In this document: piece by piece, positions 16,129-24,389 of the stretch
Position numbering within the stretch: position 1 is the first letter of the stretch
How the letters are laid out: each line of letters opens with the position of its first letter
Assembly (NCBI RefSeq): GCF_000513935.1
Contig: NZ_AZUY01000056.1
Location: forward strand, 288-36,531
Origin: Mesorhizobium sp. WSM3626
Lineage (GTDB): Bacteria > Pseudomonadota > Alphaproteobacteria > Rhizobiales > Rhizobiaceae
Direction: 5' to 3'
Length of the DNA: 36,244 nucleotides
The notes under the pieces: generated by a model
What the model saw: only the letters and a program-made list of their open reading frames with translations
What the model was told of the DNA's origin: nothing
Database searches by the model: none
Translations under genes and position numbers: made by a program

Positions 16129-16272
16129 GACGTTGTCTCTCGCAAGAGGTGCTTGCGGGCAGTGGCCTTCAATTCCTCTTGACCTGTGGCTCAGGATTTT
16201 TCGCTTGATCGGCTACTGACATTTCGTCCATTTAGCGCCGGCGGTGGGTCCAACCGCCTTGAGGGCTTGACA

Positions 16273-17646
16273 ATGGCGCGCGACACAACCGATTTCCGGC
16301 CTATCGAAGGCGTAGACGAGCTTGTCGAGCACCTGGCCGAAGGCAACAAGCCGCGTGAAAAATGGCGCATCGGCACCGAGCACGAAAAATTCCCGTTCTA
16401 TGTCGATGGCAACGCACCGGTGCCTTACGGCGGCGAGCGCGGCATCCGCGCCATCCTAGAAGGCATGCAGAACAAGCTGGGCTGGGATCCGATCATGGAT
16501 GCCGGCCGCATCATCGGTCTGGTCGAGCCGACCGGCCAGGGCGCGATTTCGCTGGAGCCCGGCGGACAATTCGAGCTCTCCGGCGCGCCGCTGGAGTCCA
16601 TCCACCAGACCTGCCGCGAAGGCAATGCCCACCTGGCGCAGGTGCGCGAGATCGCCGAGCCGATGGGCATCCGCTTCCTTGGCCTCGGCGGCAGCCCGAA
16701 ATGGTCGCTGGCCGAGACGCCGAAAATGCCGAAGTCGCGCTATGAGATCATGACGCGCTACATGCCCAAGGTCGGCACCAAGGGCCTCGACATGATGTAC
16801 CGCACCTGCACGATCCAGGTGAACCTCGACTTCGAGAGCGAGACCGACATGCGGCGCAAGATGCAGGTGTCGCTGAAACTGCAGCCGCTGTCGACGGCGC
16901 TGTTCGCCAACTCGCCCTTCACCGACAGCCGGCCGAACGGGCTACAGAGCTGGCGCGGCGACATCTGGCGCGACACCGACAACCAGCGCTCCGGCCTGCT
17001 CGAATTCTGCTTCTCGCCGGATTTCGGCTTTGCCGACTATGTCGAATGGGCGCTCGACGTGCCGATGTATTTCGTCATTCGTGACGGCCACTATCACGAC
17101 ATGACGCACATCACCTTCCGCCAGTTCATGGCCGGGGCCGCGCGTAACGACGTGCCGGACGGCCTGCCGACGATGGGCGACTGGGCGAACCATCTGTCGA
17201 CTTTGTTCCCCGACGTTCGGCTGAAGCGTTTCCTGGAAATGCGCGGCGCCGATGGCGGTCCCTGGCGGCGTATCTGCGCGCTGCCGGCCTTCTGGGTCGG
17301 GCTGCTTTATGACGAGGCGGCACTCGACGCGGCCGAGGCATTGACGTCGAGCTGGACATACAAGGAAGTGCTGGCCATGCGCAACGCCGTGCCGGAGCTC
17401 GGTATTTCCGCGCCCTTCCGCAACACCACGCTGCGCGAGATCGCGCGCGACGTCATGGCCATTTCGCGCACCGGGCTGAAGAACCGCGGCAAGAAGAATC
17501 GCGACGGCTACGACGAAACCTCGTTCCTCAACACACTCGATGAAGTTGTGGCGCGCGGCACCACCAGCGCCGAGGAGATGCTGTCGGCCTATCACACGCG
17601 CTGGGGCGGCTCGATCGAGCCGGTATTCATGGAATATGCCTATTAA
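16273..17646 (+). CDS. gshA: glutamate-cysteine ligase, plant/alphaproteobacterial type
   Basis: First enzyme of glutathione synthesis, joining glutamate and cysteine with ATP in the cytoplasm. The 457-residue protein belongs to the GCS2 group shared by alphaproteobacteria and plants: WRIGTEHEKFPF at 31-42, GGQFELSGAPLESIHQTCRE, MMYRTCTIQVNLDF, RNGLQSWRG-like NGLQSWRGDIWRDTDNQR, and GLKNRGKKNRDGYDET near the end. The ATG at 16273 is preferred over the upstream frame (to 16186) because GAGGG lies 7 nt before it. Rhizobial gshA is known to matter for stress resistance and symbiosis. It follows rsmE by 144 bp and probably has its own promoter. Confidence 0.93.
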   Translation: MARDTTDFRPIEGVDELVEHLAEGNKPREKWRIGTEHEKFPFYVDGNAPVPYGGERGIRAILEGMQNKLGWDPIMDAGRIIGLVEPTGQGAISLEPGGQFELSGAPLESIHQTCREGNAHLAQVREIAEPMGIRFLGLGGSPKWSLAETPKMPKSRYEIMTRYMPKVGTKGLDMMYRTCTIQVNLDFESETDMRRKMQVSLKLQPLSTALFANSPFTDSRPNGLQSWRGDIWRDTDNQRSGLLEFCFSPDFGFADYVEWALDVPMYFVIRDGHYHDMTHITFRQFMAGAARNDVPDGLPTMGDWANHLSTLFPDVRLKRFLEMRGADGGPWRRICALPAFWVGLLYDEAALDAAEALTSSWTYKEVLAMRNAVPELGISAPFRNTTLREIARDVMAISRTGLKNRGKKNRDGYDETSFLNTLDEVVARGTTSAEEMLSAYHTRWGGSIEPVFMEYAY

Positions 17647-17735
17647 CCGCGGGCGATAGCCACGGCAAAAGTAGCTTCAATCGGGCATTGAAACGAATTA
17701 GGCTCTCTTTCGAGGATTTCCCGGAGGAGAAGCCG

Positions 17736-18779
17736 ATGCCCACCTTGTTCGACATGCTGACGCAGGCCCAGAACGGCAATGGCATGCAGGCGCTTGCCCA
17801 GCAATACGGGCTTTCGATGCAGCAGACACAGGCGGCGGTCGCCGCACTGTTGCCGGCCTTTTCACAAGGGTTGCAGCGCAACACCGCCGATCCCTATGGG
17901 CTCGGCGCCTTCATGACGGCGATGGCAAGCGGCCAGCACGCCAAGTATTTCGAGGACGCGACACGCGCCTTCTCCCCGCAAGGCGTCGATGAAGGCAACG
18001 GCATTCTGGGACATCTGTTCGGTTCGAAGGACCTGTCGCGCGCCGTGGCCAGCCAGGCGGCGCAGGCAAGCGGCGTCAGCCAGCAGGTCCTGCAGCAGAT
18101 GCTGCCCGCGATCGCCTCGATGGTAATGGGCGGACTGTTCAAGCAGACGACAAACCAGTTGACAGGCGGCCAGACGCAGGCTGCGGGAGGCTTCGGCGGC
18201 GGCAACAATCCACTGGGCGAAATCATCGAGCAGATGATGCGGCAGGGCGGCATGCAGGCACCGGCGCCACAACAGCGGCAGGCACCGCCGCCTCAGACGG
18301 ACAACCCGCTCGGCAAGGTCTTGCAGGACATGTTCGGCGGCGGCTCAGCGCAACCACAAAGCCAGCCGCAGCCGGCACCCAATCCCTATGGCGATAATCC
18401 GCTCGGCAAGGTGCTGCAGGATATGTTCGGTGGCGGCGCGCCGCAGCAACCACAAGGTCGACCCCAGCCACAGCAGACACAGAGCCCCTACGGCGACAAC
18501 CCGCTGGGGAAAATCTTCGAGGAGATGCTGCGGCAAGGCGGCGGCTTCGGTGGCATGCCGGGCGGGCAGCCGACGCCTCAACCTCAAGCGTCGCGGCCGC
18601 AGGCGCCCCAGCCGCGCCAGACCCCACAGCCGCAGGCCAATCCAAGCGGCCGGCCAAGGAACCCGTTCGACGACATTTTCGGCAAGATGTTCGAAACCGG
18701 CGCCCAGCAGCGCGATGACTACCAGAAGGGCGTGGAAACGATCTTCGACCAGTTCAAGCGCGACATGGACCGGCGATAG
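17736..18779 (+). CDS. DUF937 protein with repeated NPLGK-type motifs
   Basis: A 347-residue protein. The N-terminal part (about 1-150) is a DUF937-like helical domain (MPTLFDMLTQAQNG, QAVAALLPAFSQGL, LPAIASMVMGGLF). The rest is Gln/Pro/Gly-rich and carries five copies of a short motif N-P-(L/F)-G-x-(I/V)-x-x-x-M starting near residues 158, 189, 220, 254 and 309. The motif looks like an amphipathic helix on flexible linkers, so this may be a scaffold binding several partners (inference). No signal peptide or membrane segment. The ATG at 17736 has GGAGGAG just upstream. The function of DUF937 proteins is not established. hicA begins 25 bp downstream. Confidence 0.8.
   Translation: MPTLFDMLTQAQNGNGMQALAQQYGLSMQQTQAAVAALLPAFSQGLQRNTADPYGLGAFMTAMASGQHAKYFEDATRAFSPQGVDEGNGILGHLFGSKDLSRAVASQAAQASGVSQQVLQQMLPAIASMVMGGLFKQTTNQLTGGQTQAAGGFGGGNNPLGEIIEQMMRQGGMQAPAPQQRQAPPPQTDNPLGKVLQDMFGGGSAQPQSQPQPAPNPYGDNPLGKVLQDMFGGGAPQQPQGRPQPQQTQSPYGDNPLGKIFEEMLRQGGGFGGMPGGQPTPQPQASRPQAPQPRQTPQPQANPSGRPRNPFDDIFGKMFETGAQQRDDYQKGVETIFDQFKRDMDRR
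18204..18545 (+). repeat. in-gene tandem motif array encoding NPLG(K/E)xxxxM
   Basis: Coding repeats inside the DUF937 gene. Units begin at 18207 (NPLGEIIEQMM), 18303 (NPLGKVLQDMF), 18396 (NPLGKVLQDMF) and 18498 (NPLGKIFEEML); a divergent fifth begins at 18660 (NPFDDIFGKMF). The second and third are identical at protein level over DNPLGKVLQDMFGGG but differ in codons, so they are old or under selection rather than a fresh duplication. Confidence 0.8.
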
Positions 18780-18804
18780 CAGTTCAAACGTCCGAGACAA
18801 ATCC

Positions 18805-19056
18805 ATGAGCAAACGGCTGGAGCAGATGCGCCGCAATCCTCTTGGTGACTGGTCGATCAATGACGTGAAGGCAGTTTGTGACGAGGCGGGCGTCCGATGC
18901 ATCCCCCCGAGATCAGGCGGTTCGCATTACAAGATCTATCATTCTGCGATGGCCGACATTCTGACCGTGCCTTTCAAACGGCCAATCAAACCCGTATATA
19001 TCCGGAAACTCGTAACATTCATCGACGAGGCAAAGAGACATGACGGACAGACTTGA
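18805..19056 (+). CDS. hicA: HicA-type mRNA interferase toxin
   Basis: Toxin of a type II toxin-antitoxin module; HicA proteins are dsRBD-fold ribonucleases that cleave mRNA. The 83-residue protein has the family pattern: an N-terminal helix region (DWSINDVKAVCDEAGV), the catalytic segment SGGSHYKIYH with His41, and the C-terminal VPFKRPIKPVYIRKLVTFID. It starts at the ATG at 18805 with a weak upstream GAGAC. Its last 17 bp overlap hicB, the usual toxin-first arrangement. It may be read from the DUF937 transcript, 25 bp upstream. Confidence 0.85.
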   Translation: MSKRLEQMRRNPLGDWSINDVKAVCDEAGVRCIPPRSGGSHYKIYHSAMADILTVPFKRPIKPVYIRKLVTFIDEAKRHDGQT

Positions 19057-19264
19057 ATATCCGGTCATCATCGCGCCGCTTGCGATCGAGGACGGAGGTG
19101 GGTTTTCAGCCCTTGTACCAGATCTTCCTGGTTGCATCAGCGACGGTGAAACTCCCGAAGAGGCCATCGCAAATGTTCAAGATGCCATAGCGTCCTGGAT
19201 AGAGGCCGCGCATGATCTCGGCAGATCGATACCAAAACCATCGCGAAAGCTGGCATTCGCCTGA
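19040..19264 (+). CDS. hicB: HicB-type antitoxin
   Basis: Antitoxin partner of HicA. The 74-residue protein consists of the partially degraded RNase-H-like HicB domain: YPVIIAPLAIEDGGGFSALVPDLPGC, SDGETPEEAIANVQDAI, and W(I)EAA. It ends soon after (PKPSRKLAFA), so no C-terminal helix-turn-helix or ribbon-helix-helix domain is present; autoregulation would then need another route or be absent. It starts at the ATG at 19040 inside the end of hicA, suggesting translational coupling. Confidence 0.87.
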   Translation: MTDRLEYPVIIAPLAIEDGGGFSALVPDLPGCISDGETPEEAIANVQDAIASWIEAAHDLGRSIPKPSRKLAFA

Positions 19265-19265
19265 G

Positions 19266-19300
19266 CAAAAAGAAAAGCCCGGTCCTTGGGAGGACCGGGC
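19266..19300 (-). terminator. Rho-independent terminator of the DUF1127 gene
   Basis: Perfect 10-bp stem GCCCGGTCCT (19277-19286) and AGGACCGGGC (19291-19300). On the minus strand it is followed by the U-rich tail TTTTCTTTTT (19276-19267). It lies about 105 bp beyond the stop of the DUF1127 gene and just after hicB, which converges on it. Confidence 0.8.
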
Positions 19301-19404
19301 AGCGTGCAGGCAGGCCGGCGGGGAACCGGCAGGGAGTGGGGAGCCTGCATGAACCTTGGTCGCGCTGAGCCGCAAAAAGGTTCAACGGGACCGAAACTCA
19401 GCAA

Positions 19405-19695
19405 TCAGGCCACCTTGCGGGCGATGTCCTCGATCGTTTCAACGCGATCGCTGGCGATCTCACGCAGGATCGCCGTCGGATCGCGGCCAAACGGCACGTC
19501 GATTGCGACATGCAGGTCGGCGCGCGTCAGGCCGATATCGGCGAGCTCGGCGTCCGACATCTCGCCAAGGCGGTAAAAGGCGCGGCGATTTTTCCAGGCG
19601 CGGTAGGCGTTGGAGACGGTGTTGGCCACGCGCGTCGCAACGGCCGGACGCGAAGTGATGCGCGGGGTCTCGGTGGCGAAATCGATCGTGGTCAT
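19405..19695 (-). CDS. DUF1127 domain small protein
   Basis: A 96-residue protein with the DUF1127 signature in its middle: AYRAWKNRRAFYRLGEM, then SDAELADIGLTRADL. DUF1127 proteins are short, Arg-rich and frequent in Rhizobiales. Some have been linked to RNA metabolism, phosphate or arginine responses, or LysR control. An extra C-terminal tail (about 30 residues, with DRVETIEDIARKVA) is present. The ATG at 19695 is chosen because AAGGAG lies about 9 nt upstream; the longer frame to 19773 has none. It is divergent from a LysR regulator and followed by a strong terminator. Confidence 0.85.
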   Translation of the reverse strand: MTTIDFATETPRITSRPAVATRVANTVSNAYRAWKNRRAFYRLGEMSDAELADIGLTRADLHVAIDVPFGRDPTAILREIASDRVETIEDIARKVA

Positions 19696-19770
19696 GTCGG
19701 TCTCCTTCAGACTCGAACGGGCGAAACCCGACGATCGGCGCTGATGACAGCGGCCGTTCCGGCTTCGATT

Positions 19771-19840
19771 CACATGCCTTCATGTGGACAATGCCAATTT
19801 GCCATCGACCGATTGATTAATCCAACGAATGTTTTTAATC
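19771..19840. promoter_or_regulatory. divergent regulatory region between the DUF1127 and LysR genes
   Basis: Contains the inverted repeat CACATG-CCTT-CATGTG at 19771-19786, and an AT-rich stretch with GATTAATC (19815-19822) and a second TTAATC at 19835-19840. The GATTAA...TTAATC pair has a 14-bp spacer. LysR regulators usually bind such dyads between themselves and a divergent target. The actual site is not determined. Confidence 0.4.
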
Positions 19841-19872
19841 TTTGGCATCAACACTAGTGATGGATCACGCCG

Positions 19873-20829
19873 ATGAAAGCGCCGCTCGATCTCGATCAAT
19901 TGCAGACCTTCATCTCGATCGCCGATACCGGCAGCTTCACCCGTGCAGCGGAAGAAGTGCACCGCACCCAGTCGGCGGTGTCGATGCAGATGCGCCGGCT
20001 GGAGGAACGGATCGGCAAGCCGCTGTTCGAGAAGGAGGGGCGCAGCAACAGGCTGACCGAGGAAGGCGACAAGCTGCTCTCCTACGCAAGACGGCTGCTC
20101 TATCTCAACCGCGAGACGCTCGCCGCCTTCGATGACCAGCGGCTCGAAGGCACGATCCGCATCGGCACGCCGGACGACTATGCCGACCGTTTCCTGCCGG
20201 AGATCATGGCACGTTTCACCCGCTCCAATCCGCGCGTCGAACTGACCGTCATCTGCGAACCGACGCCGGGGCTGGTCGAGCACATCAAGCGCGGCAATCT
20301 CGACCTGGCGCTGGTGACGCACAATGATGTGCGCGGCCAATCGGAGGTGGTGCGGCGCGAACCGCTGCTGTGGGTCTCCTCGGCCAACCATGCGACGCAT
20401 GAACAGGAAATTCTGCCGATGGCCTTCGGCCGGCCGAACTGCATCTGGCGGCGCGCCGCCGTCGACGTTCTGGACCAGCAGAACCGCGACTACCGCATCC
20501 TGTTCACCAGTTTCTCGGCGACCGTGATCACCGCGGCCGTGCTATCCGGCCTGGCGATTTCGGTGCTGCCGGAATGCGCGCTCAGGCCCGGCATGAGGGT
20601 GCTGGGCGAAGCCGACGGCTTCGGCGCCCTGCCCGACTGCCGCATCGGCATCATGCGCGGCCAGACCTCACGACCCGAAATCGTCGACGCGCTTGCCCGC
20701 CACATCTCGGAAAGCCTGGACAATATCTCGATCGCGCTTGGCGAGGACACAGGGACGTTCGATTTCGCGGCCCTCGCCTTCGCCAAGATGAAGCGGAGCA
20801 AGGCAAACCAGATCGTGCCCGGCTGGTAG
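19873..20829 (+). CDS. LysR-family transcriptional regulator
   Basis: A 318-residue regulator with the LysR N-terminal helix-turn-helix (DLDQLQTFISIADTGSFTRAAEEV, then TQSAVSMQMRRLEE, residues 5-65). A periplasmic-binding-like effector domain follows (about 93-295; IRIGTPDDYADRFLP, PECALRPGM). It starts at the ATG at 19873. It is transcribed away from the DUF1127 gene, which is its most likely direct target. In Brucella the LysR regulator VtlR controls DUF1127 genes and the small RNA AbcR2. The arrangement here recalls that, but orthology cannot be decided by eye. xseA follows 72 bp later in the same direction. Confidence 0.88.
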   Translation: MKAPLDLDQLQTFISIADTGSFTRAAEEVHRTQSAVSMQMRRLEERIGKPLFEKEGRSNRLTEEGDKLLSYARRLLYLNRETLAAFDDQRLEGTIRIGTPDDYADRFLPEIMARFTRSNPRVELTVICEPTPGLVEHIKRGNLDLALVTHNDVRGQSEVVRREPLLWVSSANHATHEQEILPMAFGRPNCIWRRAAVDVLDQQNRDYRILFTSFSATVITAAVLSGLAISVLPECALRPGMRVLGEADGFGALPDCRIGIMRGQTSRPEIVDALARHISESLDNISIALGEDTGTFDFAALAFAKMKRSKANQIVPGW

Positions 20830-20901
20830 GATGCTGGTCATGAATATCGGGACTGACATGGCCGCCTTGACGTCGGCGCTCAACCAGCCCCCAATCGCCG
20901 G

Positions 20902-22548
20902 ATGAGCGAAGCAGCATCCGAATCACGCACCAACGCCACCGAATACACGGTGAGCGAGATTTCGGGCGCGCTGAAGCGCACGGTCGAGGACGTCTTCGGC
21001 AATGTGCGGGTGCGCGGCGAAATCTCGGGCTATCGTGGGCCGCATTCCTCCGGCCATGCCTATTTCGCGCTGAAGGACGACCGCGCCCGGCTCGACGCCG
21101 TGGTGTGGAAAGGCACGATGAGCCGGCTGAAATTCCGTCCCGAAGAGGGGATGGAGGTGATCGCCACCGGCAAGCTCACCACCTATCCCGGCAAGTCCAA
21201 CTACCAGATCGTCATCGACAATCTGGAGCCGGCAGGCGCCGGGGCGCTGATGGCCCTGCTGGAGGAGCGCAAGCGCCGGCTGCAGGCCGAAGGGCTTTTC
21301 GACGCCGGCCGCAAGCGCCGGCTGCCATTCATGCCGTGCACCATCGGCGTCGTCACCTCGCCGACCGGGTCCGTCATCCGCGACATCATCCACCGCATCA
21401 AGGACCGCTTTCCGCTGCATGTACTGGTCTGGCCGGTGCGCGTGCAGGGCGACACGGCGAGTGCGGAAGTGACCAATGCCGTCACCGGTTTCAACGCACT
21501 GGCGTGGGACAGCCCCATCCAGCGCCCCGATCTGCTGATCGTCGCGCGCGGCGGCGGCAGCCTGGAAGATCTGTGGGGCTTCAATGACGAGGCGCTCGCC
21601 CGCGCAGTCGCCGCCTCCGACATTCCGGTGATTTCGGCCGTAGGGCATGAAACCGACTGGACGCTGATCGACCTTGTCGCGGATGTGCGGGCGCCGACAC
21701 CGACGGGCGCGGCCGAAATCGCCGTGCCGGTGAAGGCTGACCTCGAAGCAACGCTGGCCAGCCTCGGCGCACGGCTCAAGGCCGCGGTGCTGCGCAATTT
21801 CGAACGCAAGCGTCAGGCAGCCCGTGCGGCGGCGCGTGCGCTGCCCTCGCCCGATCAATTGCTGGCGTTGCCGCGCCGGCGCCTGGACGAGGCGACATCG
21901 AGGCTCGGTCGTGGCCTGATGGTTTCCACCGAGCGCAAGCGGGCACGATTCTTCGCCGTAAAATTGACGCCGGCAATGCTGTCGCAGCGGATTGCCGAGG
22001 CGCGTCGCACCAACGACCGTAATCTTTTGCGCGCGCAAGGGGCGCTGCGCACCCTGGCGAGAAGCCGGCGCGCGGAGCTCAATCGTGCCGCGGACCAGTT
22101 GCCAAAATGCGCCAAGACGTCGTTGCAGCGGCACAGACAGCAACTGGCTTTGCTGCAGGGCCGCATCACGATCGAGCCGACAGCCCGGCGGCAACGTGTG
22201 CAGAGGGATATGCTGTCGGATTTGACGAGACGCGGCGGTCAGGCGATGCTGCTCAGGCTGGAGCGGTTGCGCGGCCGCATCATCCAGGCCGACCGGCTGA
22301 TGGCGACGCTTTCGCACAAGGCCGTCCTGGCGCGCGGCTTCGCGCTGGTTAAGGATGCCGACGGCGCCGTCATCAAGCAGGCCGCCGACGTGGCGTCTGG
22401 GATGGCGCTTTCGCTGGAATTCGCGGACGGTACGGCGGATGCGGTGGCAACCAGCGGCGCGGCGCGGCCAAAGCCCGCTGCCAAGCCGGCTGCAAAGGCC
22501 CCAGTTGCCAAGGCTAGAGAACCCGGCAATCAGGGATCCTTGTTCTAA
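20902..22548 (+). CDS. xseA: exodeoxyribonuclease VII large subunit
   Basis: Catalytic subunit of exonuclease VII, which degrades single-stranded DNA in repair. The 548-residue protein has the N-terminal OB-fold (YTVSEISGALKRTVED to about 110). The catalytic domain contains GVVTSPTGSVIRDI, LLIVARGGGSLEDLW, and AVGHETDWTLIDLVAD followed by APTPTGAAE. A long Arg/Ala-rich coiled-coil region (about 285-450) follows. The family motif LSHKAVLARGFALV lies near 470, and the tail is Lys/Ala/Pro-rich, ending QGSLF. It starts at the ATG at 20902. The small subunit xseB is not in the window. Probably followed in the same transcript by the P1 peptidase gene, 4 bp downstream. Confidence 0.95.
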   Translation: MSEAASESRTNATEYTVSEISGALKRTVEDVFGNVRVRGEISGYRGPHSSGHAYFALKDDRARLDAVVWKGTMSRLKFRPEEGMEVIATGKLTTYPGKSNYQIVIDNLEPAGAGALMALLEERKRRLQAEGLFDAGRKRRLPFMPCTIGVVTSPTGSVIRDIIHRIKDRFPLHVLVWPVRVQGDTASAEVTNAVTGFNALAWDSPIQRPDLLIVARGGGSLEDLWGFNDEALARAVAASDIPVISAVGHETDWTLIDLVADVRAPTPTGAAEIAVPVKADLEATLASLGARLKAAVLRNFERKRQAARAAARALPSPDQLLALPRRRLDEATSRLGRGLMVSTERKRARFFAVKLTPAMLSQRIAEARRTNDRNLLRAQGALRTLARSRRAELNRAADQLPKCAKTSLQRHRQQLALLQGRITIEPTARRQRVQRDMLSDLTRRGGQAMLLRLERLRGRIIQADRLMATLSHKAVLARGFALVKDADGAVIKQAADVASGMALSLEFADGTADAVATSGAARPKPAAKPAAKAPVAKAREPGNQGSLF

Positions 22549-22552
22549 GAGC

Positions 22553-23671
22553 ATGACCGACAATCCGCGCCATCTGGCAACGCCGTCCGGTAAGCCGCGC
22601 ACGCGAAGCTTCAATATCGGCTTCGACGGAACGCCTGGGCCGTTCAACGCGATCACCGACGTGCCTGGCGTCGCGGTCGGCTATGTGACGCTGATATCGG
22701 GCGACGGTCCGCTTGTCGTCGGCAAGGGACCGGTGCGCACCGGTGTCACCGCGATCCTGCCCAGGTTGCGCGCCGAGCTGGCGACGCCGGTCTTCGCCGG
22801 GATCTTCAGCCAGAACGGCAATGGCGAGCTGACCGGCTCGCACATCATCGAGGAAACCGGCGCCTTCAACTTCCCGATCACCATCACCAACACGCATTCC
22901 TGCGGGGTTTCGCGTGACGGCACGCTGCGTTGGATGAACCAAGTGCTGCCGGCGGCCGTCGACAGCACCTGGGGCTTGCCGGTGGCAGCGGAGACCTATG
23001 ACGGGTTTCTCAACGACATCAACGGCCACCATCTGACATCGCAGCATGTCGCCGAAGCCCTTGACGGCGCCGCCAGCGGTCCGATCGAGGAAGGCAGCGT
23101 CGGCGGCGGCACCGGCATGATCACTTTCGGCTTCAAGGCCGGTTCCGGCACGGCCTCGCGCATCGTCGCATGGCAAGGGCGCACCTACACGGTCGGCGCC
23201 TTCGTGCAGTCGAATTTCGGCAAGCGGCCCAATTTCACCATTCGTGGCCTGCGCGCCGGTTCCGAACTCACCGAACCGGCGATCCGCGAAACCACGTCGC
23301 GCGCAGAAAAGGGCTCAATCATCGCCGTCGTCGCGACCGACGCGCCTTTCCTGCCGCACCAGATGAAGCGGCTGGCCCGCCGCGTGCCGCTCGGCGTCGC
23401 CATGACCGGCGGCTTCGGCTACCACAGTTCGGGCGACATTTTTCTCGCCTTCTCGACCGCCAATCCTGCCGCGGCGCTGGGGCTGACTGGCCGCATCGCC
23501 AGCGCCGATTTCATTCCCGATGTGGACATCGACCCGTTCTTCGATGCCGTGATCCAGACTGTGGAGGAATCGATCCTCAACGCTCTTGTCGCCAATCACG
23601 ACATGACCGGTCGCGATGGTAATTTCGTGCCTGCCCTGCCGAAAGCATGGCTCAAAGAAAAATTTGGCTGA
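22553..23671 (+). CDS. P1 (DmpA/S58) family self-processing aminopeptidase
   Basis: N-terminal nucleophile hydrolase of the DmpA/BapA type (L-aminopeptidase/D-esterase or beta-peptidyl aminopeptidase). The 372-residue precursor is expected to cut itself between Gly254 and Ser255 (EKG-SIIAVVATDAPF), exposing Ser255 as nucleophile. Other family motifs are NAITDVPGVAVG, GGGTGMITFGFKAGSGTASR and TVGAFVQSNFGKR. Here the substrate is probably small peptides with a D- or beta-residue (inference from the family). The ATG at 22553 lies 4 bp after the xseA stop. No signal peptide, so probably cytoplasmic. Confidence 0.9.
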   Translation: MTDNPRHLATPSGKPRTRSFNIGFDGTPGPFNAITDVPGVAVGYVTLISGDGPLVVGKGPVRTGVTAILPRLRAELATPVFAGIFSQNGNGELTGSHIIEETGAFNFPITITNTHSCGVSRDGTLRWMNQVLPAAVDSTWGLPVAAETYDGFLNDINGHHLTSQHVAEALDGAASGPIEEGSVGGGTGMITFGFKAGSGTASRIVAWQGRTYTVGAFVQSNFGKRPNFTIRGLRAGSELTEPAIRETTSRAEKGSIIAVVATDAPFLPHQMKRLARRVPLGVAMTGGFGYHSSGDIFLAFSTANPAAALGLTGRIASADFIPDVDIDPFFDAVIQTVEESILNALVANHDMTGRDGNFVPALPKAWLKEKFG

Positions 23672-23683
23672 GAAGGGTACCAA

Positions 23684-23710
23684 AGACGAAAACGCGGGCC
23701 GAAGCCCGCG
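23684..23710 (-). terminator. Rho-independent terminator of the DUF768 gene
   Basis: Stem CGCGGGC (23693-23699) and GCCCGCG (23704-23710). Read on the minus strand it has a TTCG tetraloop and is followed by TTTTCGTCTTT. It lies 28 bp beyond the stop of the minus-strand gene at 23738 and between convergent genes. Confidence 0.75.
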
Positions 23711-23737
23711 CATTCAGACAGGGTTGTCCCTGAAAAT

Positions 23738-23989
23738 CTATTCCGCAGCCTTGCTGGAAGCCTGCTGGCTTTCATCGGCCTCGGCCGCTTCCTCTAGCCG
23801 GGAAGCGATGAGTTCCTGGATGTCGCCGACTTCCTCCTGGATGTCCTCCAGCGGTATGCCGACCTCGGCCGCCTTGGCGGCGCATTCCCTGGCCAGTGTC
23901 TCGGCCTGCTTCTCGATCCTGGCCGGGGACTGGCAATGGACCTTTTCGCCGATCCATCCCCGCAAGAATTCGATGGCGTGTTCACTCAT
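23738..23989 (-). CDS. DUF768-like small acidic protein
   Basis: An 83-residue acidic protein that matches my recollection of the DUF768 family, which is largely confined to Mesorhizobium: it starts MSEHAIEFLRGWIGEKV and continues with an Arg/Glu/Ala helix and the segment EDIQEEVGDIQELIASRLEE. Predicted all-helical and soluble. The ATG at 23989 has AAGGGA about 9 nt upstream. A terminator follows. Function unknown; DUF768 paralogues occur in many copies per genome. Confidence 0.7.
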   Translation of the reverse strand: MSEHAIEFLRGWIGEKVHCQSPARIEKQAETLARECAAKAAEVGIPLEDIQEEVGDIQELIASRLEEAAEADESQQASSKAAE

Positions 23990-24389
23990 ACTGCTATTCC
24001 CTTGCGGCAAAGCCGGTTGGTAATCCTAAACGTCTGCATCCCGTAAAGGATGCATGTTCCCATTCGAGCCGAGTCGCGGCCGGACGGCAAGCCGAAGCCG
24101 TCCAGGGTCCACAGAGCCGAAGGAATTCGAGGGGTGAAGGACATTTTCTGTTTCTGAAGGACCGTACCGTTGGCGGGATCTGCCCGCTCCAAGCAATTGC
24201 TTCTACCTTTTACGGCTTCCAGTCCGTTTCGTATCTCGATGGCTGTCGCTACAGCCGCCTTATGACGTTGCGCTTCAAGGCGCGAGCCATCGAAGCCGCC
24301 GCTATATAGTGATGTCCATACACTATGTCGACTCTCCTCAAGGCCCGTGCACAGGAGCCATGCAAAAGTCGCATGGATCGCAGATCCGG
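23990..24389. other. 400-bp stretch with no supported gene, AT-richer than surroundings
   Basis: Upstream of the DUF768 gene. Contains the inverted repeat TGCATCC-N6-GGATGCA at 24035-24054, about 46 bp before the DUF768 start, and a 7-bp stem GGACGGC/GCCGTCC at 24082-24103. A minus-strand open frame runs 23986-24435 (149 codons) and overlaps the DUF768 start as ATGA, but I see no family features and no ribosome-binding site. Codon use in 24130-24310 is unlike the neighbours, suggesting non-coding or acquired sequence. Confidence 0.5.

Noticed and set aside
20923..22656. 577-codon minus-strand frame over xseA
   Set aside because: Antisense shadow of xseA with biased composition; no motif.
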